Source: an uncultured Lachnospiraceae bacterium (GTDB taxonomy: Bacteria > Bacillota > Clostridia > Lachnospirales > Lachnospiraceae). Taken from it: a DNA stretch of 24,172 nt. Shown here piece after piece: positions 21,299-24,172 of this stretch (its first letter is position 1; each line of letters opens with the position of its first letter). The DNA lies in contig CAJUQO010000053.1 in the NCBI GenBank assembly GCA_910588295.1, positions 1-24,172 on the forward strand, given 5' to 3'. The notes beneath the pieces are model-generated. The model did not search any database and had not been told where the DNA came from. It worked only from the letters and a program-made list of their open reading frames with translations. A program made the position numbers and the translations under genes.

Positions 21299-23752
21299 CT
21301 ATTTCTTAATTTCCTCCTTGCCGGCGGTTATTTTATTCGACGCAATTTTGTTAATCTTACCACCTTTATATATCCATACGCCGTATCCATTCTTTTTATT
21401 TTGGGCGCTGATTGTGTTATAGCTTAACACCTTTATCTGGCTTCCAGAGCCATTTACATTAACACCCGCTTTTTGCTTGGAAGTAAATGTATTTTTATTA
21501 GCTGCCTTACCGCCTACGGTACCCGCGTATCCTTTGGAGCACACAATCAGTGCATTGTCCTTCGTCACCACAACTTTGTTTTTGCAAATAGAATCTACTT
21601 TCCCTTTGCTTGTGACAATAATTCCTCTCAAACCGGCAGTTATTTTATTTCCTATTATTTTACTTACCGTCCCTCCAAAGATATTTATTCCTGTTCCTCC
21701 TGCCGCACCAGAAGTATCAATCGTATTATTCGAAATAGTCACAACTTTTGCCTTGGATGCAATTTTCAACGAAGAACAGGTGGAAACAGCCGGAGAGGTA
21801 ATCGTGTTGTAAGACAACTCCCTCACTGACGTTTTGTTGCCGGAAATAATGATCGTTTCCTTTTTACGGGATTTAAAAGTATTACCATACTTTTTTCCTC
21901 CAACAGTCGTGATTTTTCCGCCTGTGGCAACATATAAGGCACTATCCTTCTTTGCAGTCACCTTGTTTGAGCGTACACTGGATACCTGTCCGGTAGACGT
22001 TACGATAATCCCACGATAACCTGCACTGATTGAATTACCTTTTATCGCTGTATTTTTAGCAGACGCAACTGCAATACCTACCCCAGTATTGTTTGTTTGC
22101 GAAGCATAAATCGAATTGTTTTCAATATTCTTTATATATGCGTTCTTCACTATTCTAATCCCAATACCGTTTGTAGTGAATCCCTTATTAATAACATTAT
22201 ATTTTACAGTCGTAATCCTTGTATTTTTATCCGTTGCACAAATCCCATCACCTTTGGTTGAATAAATTGCATTGGCATCAGCTTTTTTACCGCCTATAGA
22301 CAAAACAACGGCCCCCTCCGCAACATATATTCCTCTGTTATTTCCGGTTATAGTATTTGCGCTAATCGTGCCTACCGTTGAATCAGTGACAGATATTCCA
22401 CTGTCCTTTTTCGACGTCACAACATTTTGGGAAATCAGATTTGTCAACGCACTTTTTTCTGCAAAAGATATTCCTGTACCATTTGACGTTATTTTATTAT
22501 TTATAATATAGCTTACAGAAGCTTTTTCATGGACATATATGCCGCGTCCCGTTGCCTTTATCGTATTATTGCTTATTGTAGCTCTTGAAACAGCCTCATT
22601 TTTCGTGGCTCTGTTTTGAGTATACGTACTAAAAGCAAGTAAGATTCCGTCTTCCTTGGCCTTTGATATCGTGTTGTCTGACACAGTAACTGTTTTACCA
22701 CCGTACACCCGGATAGGAATAGCATAATTTCCGTTGATCGTATTATTGATTATTTTGCAATCATCAAAAGCAAATGTCCTGATCGCACATCCGGAAACCG
22801 TAGACTTTGAATACAAAAATCTATTATTTGAAATTTCTATGTTTTTGGTATGCTTTCCCGCAATAGAATGGTGGTCTCCAACGCCGCAGGGATAATCCTT
22901 AAATGTGCATCCAGTAACTGTGACGTTCTCACAAACCGTATCATCTCCATCAAAAGCTGCCGCCCATTCCTCGCCCTTCCCTGCAATATCAATTTCTAAA
23001 GCCTCTTTAGAAAGATAAATGTCATATTCATCCTTGGTTTCCTGGAAGAGATACCCATCAAAAATACAATTTGAGACTTTAACGTCTTTACAGCCATTAA
23101 ACTCAAGAAGATGATTGGATCCGTTATGCAAAAAAGTAACATCCATGACCGTAATCCCGCGGGCATGGCCAAATGTTATCAGATTTACCTCGGATTTTGT
23201 ACCTTTATTCCCATCTATGATCCCATTCTTTAATACAATATCATGGGATAAATCGTATCCGCCTTTAACACCGGATATTCCCTGTTTAGCATCGTTTTTA
23301 CGATTACCATTTTTATCACAATTGGAAAAGATATTTGTACCGCCCTCTTTAGTAATCATATTTTTTGTTGCCAGCAGAGTATTGCCACCCAGGTCTATTT
23401 CCGTCATCGAGCGAATATTCAGCGTACCATAAGGCCTGTCAGAAGATGAATATCCAATCGGGAAAATAGCATTCCCCTTGGTCAGCTGTATATGCAAAGT
23501 ATATTTTTCATTGGGATCCGCGGCTTCCAGCGCATTGAGAATTTTAGTATAATTCTTATAGTAGGCACTGTTGGCTGTAGACAACGAAACCGTAATGTAC
23601 ACATCCGTATCTGTTGTCCTTTTTGTATCCACGGTATAATATTCTGTATCCGATATATTAACTGCAGCGTGTATTTCATTGGTATTTAAGAGCCACAACA
23701 TACCTAATATAAGGAAAAAAAATGTGACCTTAAACGAACCAAAATATTTCAT
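21299..23752 (-). CDS. Large secreted right-handed beta-helix repeat protein
   Basis: The 817-residue protein starts with a signal peptide of about 30 residues (hydrophobic core after MKYFGSFK, cleavage region NEIHAA). Residues 100-330 look like a pectate-lyase-type N-terminal helix with DLGGNTL, VLKNGIIDGN, GITVMDVTFLHNGSNHLLEFNGC and a VTGCTFKDY pattern. The rest is a long run of short coils with recurring ISNNTI, GNSISAG, GIYVxEGA and a GGK turn seen three times (SIGGKKADAN, TVGGKKYGN, TVGGKAAN). This is the stacked-coil architecture of parallel beta-helix proteins that bind or cleave polysaccharides. No LPxTG anchor, SLH domain or choline-binding repeat is present, so release from the cell is likely. 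No catalytic triad could be identified with confidence. GGAAGG nine bases before ATG 23752 sets the start. AT-richer composition than the left half suggests separate ancestry. Confidence 0.85.
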   Translation of the reverse strand: MKYFGSFKVTFFFLILGMLWLLNTNEIHAAVNISDTEYYTVDTKRTTDTDVYITVSLSTANSAYYKNYTKILNALEAADPNEKYTLHIQLTKGNAIFPIGYSSSDRPYGTLNIRSMTEIDLGGNTLLATKNMITKEGGTNIFSNCDKNGNRKNDAKQGISGVKGGYDLSHDIVLKNGIIDGNKGTKSEVNLITFGHARGITVMDVTFLHNGSNHLLEFNGCKDVKVSNCIFDGYLFQETKDEYDIYLSKEALEIDIAGKGEEWAAAFDGDDTVCENVTVTGCTFKDYPCGVGDHHSIAGKHTKNIEISNNRFLYSKSTVSGCAIRTFAFDDCKIINNTINGNYAIPIRVYGGKTVTVSDNTISKAKEDGILLAFSTYTQNRATKNEAVSRATISNNTIKATGRGIYVHEKASVSYIINNKITSNGTGISFAEKSALTNLISQNVVTSKKDSGISVTDSTVGTISANTITGNNRGIYVAEGAVVLSIGGKKADANAIYSTKGDGICATDKNTRITTVKYNVINKGFTTNGIGIRIVKNAYIKNIENNSIYASQTNNTGVGIAVASAKNTAIKGNSISAGYRGIIVTSTGQVSSVRSNKVTAKKDSALYVATGGKITTVGGKKYGNTFKSRKKETIIISGNKTSVRELSYNTITSPAVSTCSSLKIASKAKVVTISNNTIDTSGAAGGTGINIFGGTVSKIIGNKITAGLRGIIVTSKGKVDSICKNKVVVTKDNALIVCSKGYAGTVGGKAANKNTFTSKQKAGVNVNGSGSQIKVLSYNTISAQNKKNGYGVWIYKGGKINKIASNKITAGKEEIKK

Positions 23753-24126
23753 TCTGACTTACCTTCCTTTCCTTTCGCCCAGGCGCTGAAATAGCAGACT
23801 TTGCGCTTTCTTTTTATATACGTCTGCTATTATAAATCATAAGAAATGTGAAACTTTGACTTTAAACCACCTCATGGCACACATGCCACCCCATATATCT
23901 CTATTGTCTTAATTTTTTCTGCTTTCACCTCCTGTCCTGTAATCAGCCGCAATGATGGGTTATACACCGTATCATACCCTCTTCTGATTCACCACTTTTT
24001 TTCCAGTTATATTCTAATTATATCAAAGATATACAAACTAAACAACCCCGATTTCAAATTGGGCGGCGCAGCAGTTCACACTTTGAATCCAGGTATAGCA
24101 AAAAGGCTGGAAAAACAGCTAAGTCA
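23753..24126 (-). other. Long gene-free leader and upstream region of the beta-helix gene
   Basis: This stretch holds no protein gene of normal size. It contains the promoter at 24017-24045, a second TATAAT at 23834-23829 without a good -35, a perfect small stem TGGCA-CACA-TGCCA (23875-23888), and three very short reading frames joined by ATGA overlaps (23928 to 23814, minus strand). With the far promoter the mRNA leader would be about 260 nt. Confidence 0.4.
24017..24045 (-). promoter_or_regulatory. Distal promoter of the beta-helix gene
   Basis: The minus strand shows TTGTTT (24045-24040), a 17-bp spacer and TATAAT (24022-24017). It directs transcription through the long leader into the beta-helix gene. 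Confidence 0.5.
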
Positions 24127-24172
24127 GCAACCACCAGTTCAACTGGTGGTTTGCTATTAGCCCTCCAAAGGG
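24121..24172. mobile_element. Probable end of an IS200/IS605-type element, running off the window
   Basis: GCAACCACCAGTT (24127-24139) pairs with AACTGGTGGTTTGC (24141-24154), a 13-bp stem with a single unpaired T and almost no loop. A second hairpin begins at AGCCCTCCAAAGGG (24159-24172) and is cut by the window edge. Subterminal imperfect hairpins with an unpaired base are the substrates of the single-strand Y1 transposase TnpA. No transposase gene is visible here, so the call depends on the sequence beyond the edge. A simple terminator is the alternative. Confidence 0.45.

Noticed and set aside
21427..23000. Short repeats that could suggest a repeat array or CRISPR
   Set aside because: The repeats are imperfect and in frame, and they encode beta-helix coils. 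There are no identical repeats with unique spacers.
23920..23935. AGGAGG at 23929-23934 (minus strand) as start signal of a normal gene
   Set aside because: The only start codon at hand is a GTG overlapping it, and the frame ends after 18 codons. It is kept only as a speculative leader.

Overview
The window looks like chromosomal DNA from a gut-type Clostridia, most likely Lachnospiraceae. This rests on family content (DUF1836, DUF4364, a TrpR-like YerC protein, an HPr-like protein without the active-site histidine, a UroD-like protein beside a LacI regulator), on strong AGGAGG-type ribosome binding sites, and on consensus sigma-A promoters. Base composition looks roughly balanced over most genes and clearly AT-richer in the last 3 kb. 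No rRNA, tRNA or CRISPR array was seen.

Region 1 (1-8.5 kb) is mostly housekeeping. On the minus strand are the 5' part of an RlmD-type 23S rRNA m5U methyltransferase, a small acidic membrane protein, the helicase PcrA and a secreted CapA-fold protein. On the plus strand are a DUF1836 regulator and a tightly coupled trio (YerC-like repressor, TIGR01212 radical SAM protein, DUF4364 winged-helix protein). The trio converges on the clamp-loader-like ATPase RarA.

Region 2 (8.5-13.5 kb) is a sugar-type catabolic locus. A minus-strand operon (alpha/beta hydrolase, UroD-like protein, L-rhamnose-mutarotase-family protein) is divergent from an unusual 751-residue regulator. That regulator has a LacI DNA-binding head and LacI sensor followed by a complete ABC-type solute-binding-protein domain. 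A perfect 12-bp palindrome with a CG centre lies between the two promoters and is a likely operator.

Region 3 (13.5-19.4 kb) carries a Crh-like HPr paralogue and a cell-surface group: polysaccharide deacetylase, LicD-type phosphotransferase with a long N-terminal extension, TagB/TagF-type glycerophosphotransferase, an extended SDR and an IspD/TarI cytidylyltransferase. Together they suggest synthesis of a CDP-alditol or similar CDP-activated donor and its transfer to a surface polymer.

Region 4 (19.4-24.2 kb) is accessory. It holds an IS element of about 1.6 kb whose DDE transposase frame contains an in-frame TAA, and a good ribosome binding site that leads into an out-of-frame start. Next come a large secreted right-handed beta-helix protein with a long 5' leader and, at the right edge, a bulged hairpin typical of the end of an IS200/IS605-type element that continues outside the window. 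Start sites were moved inward from the longest frame wherever a ribosome binding site or a promoter position decided the matter.
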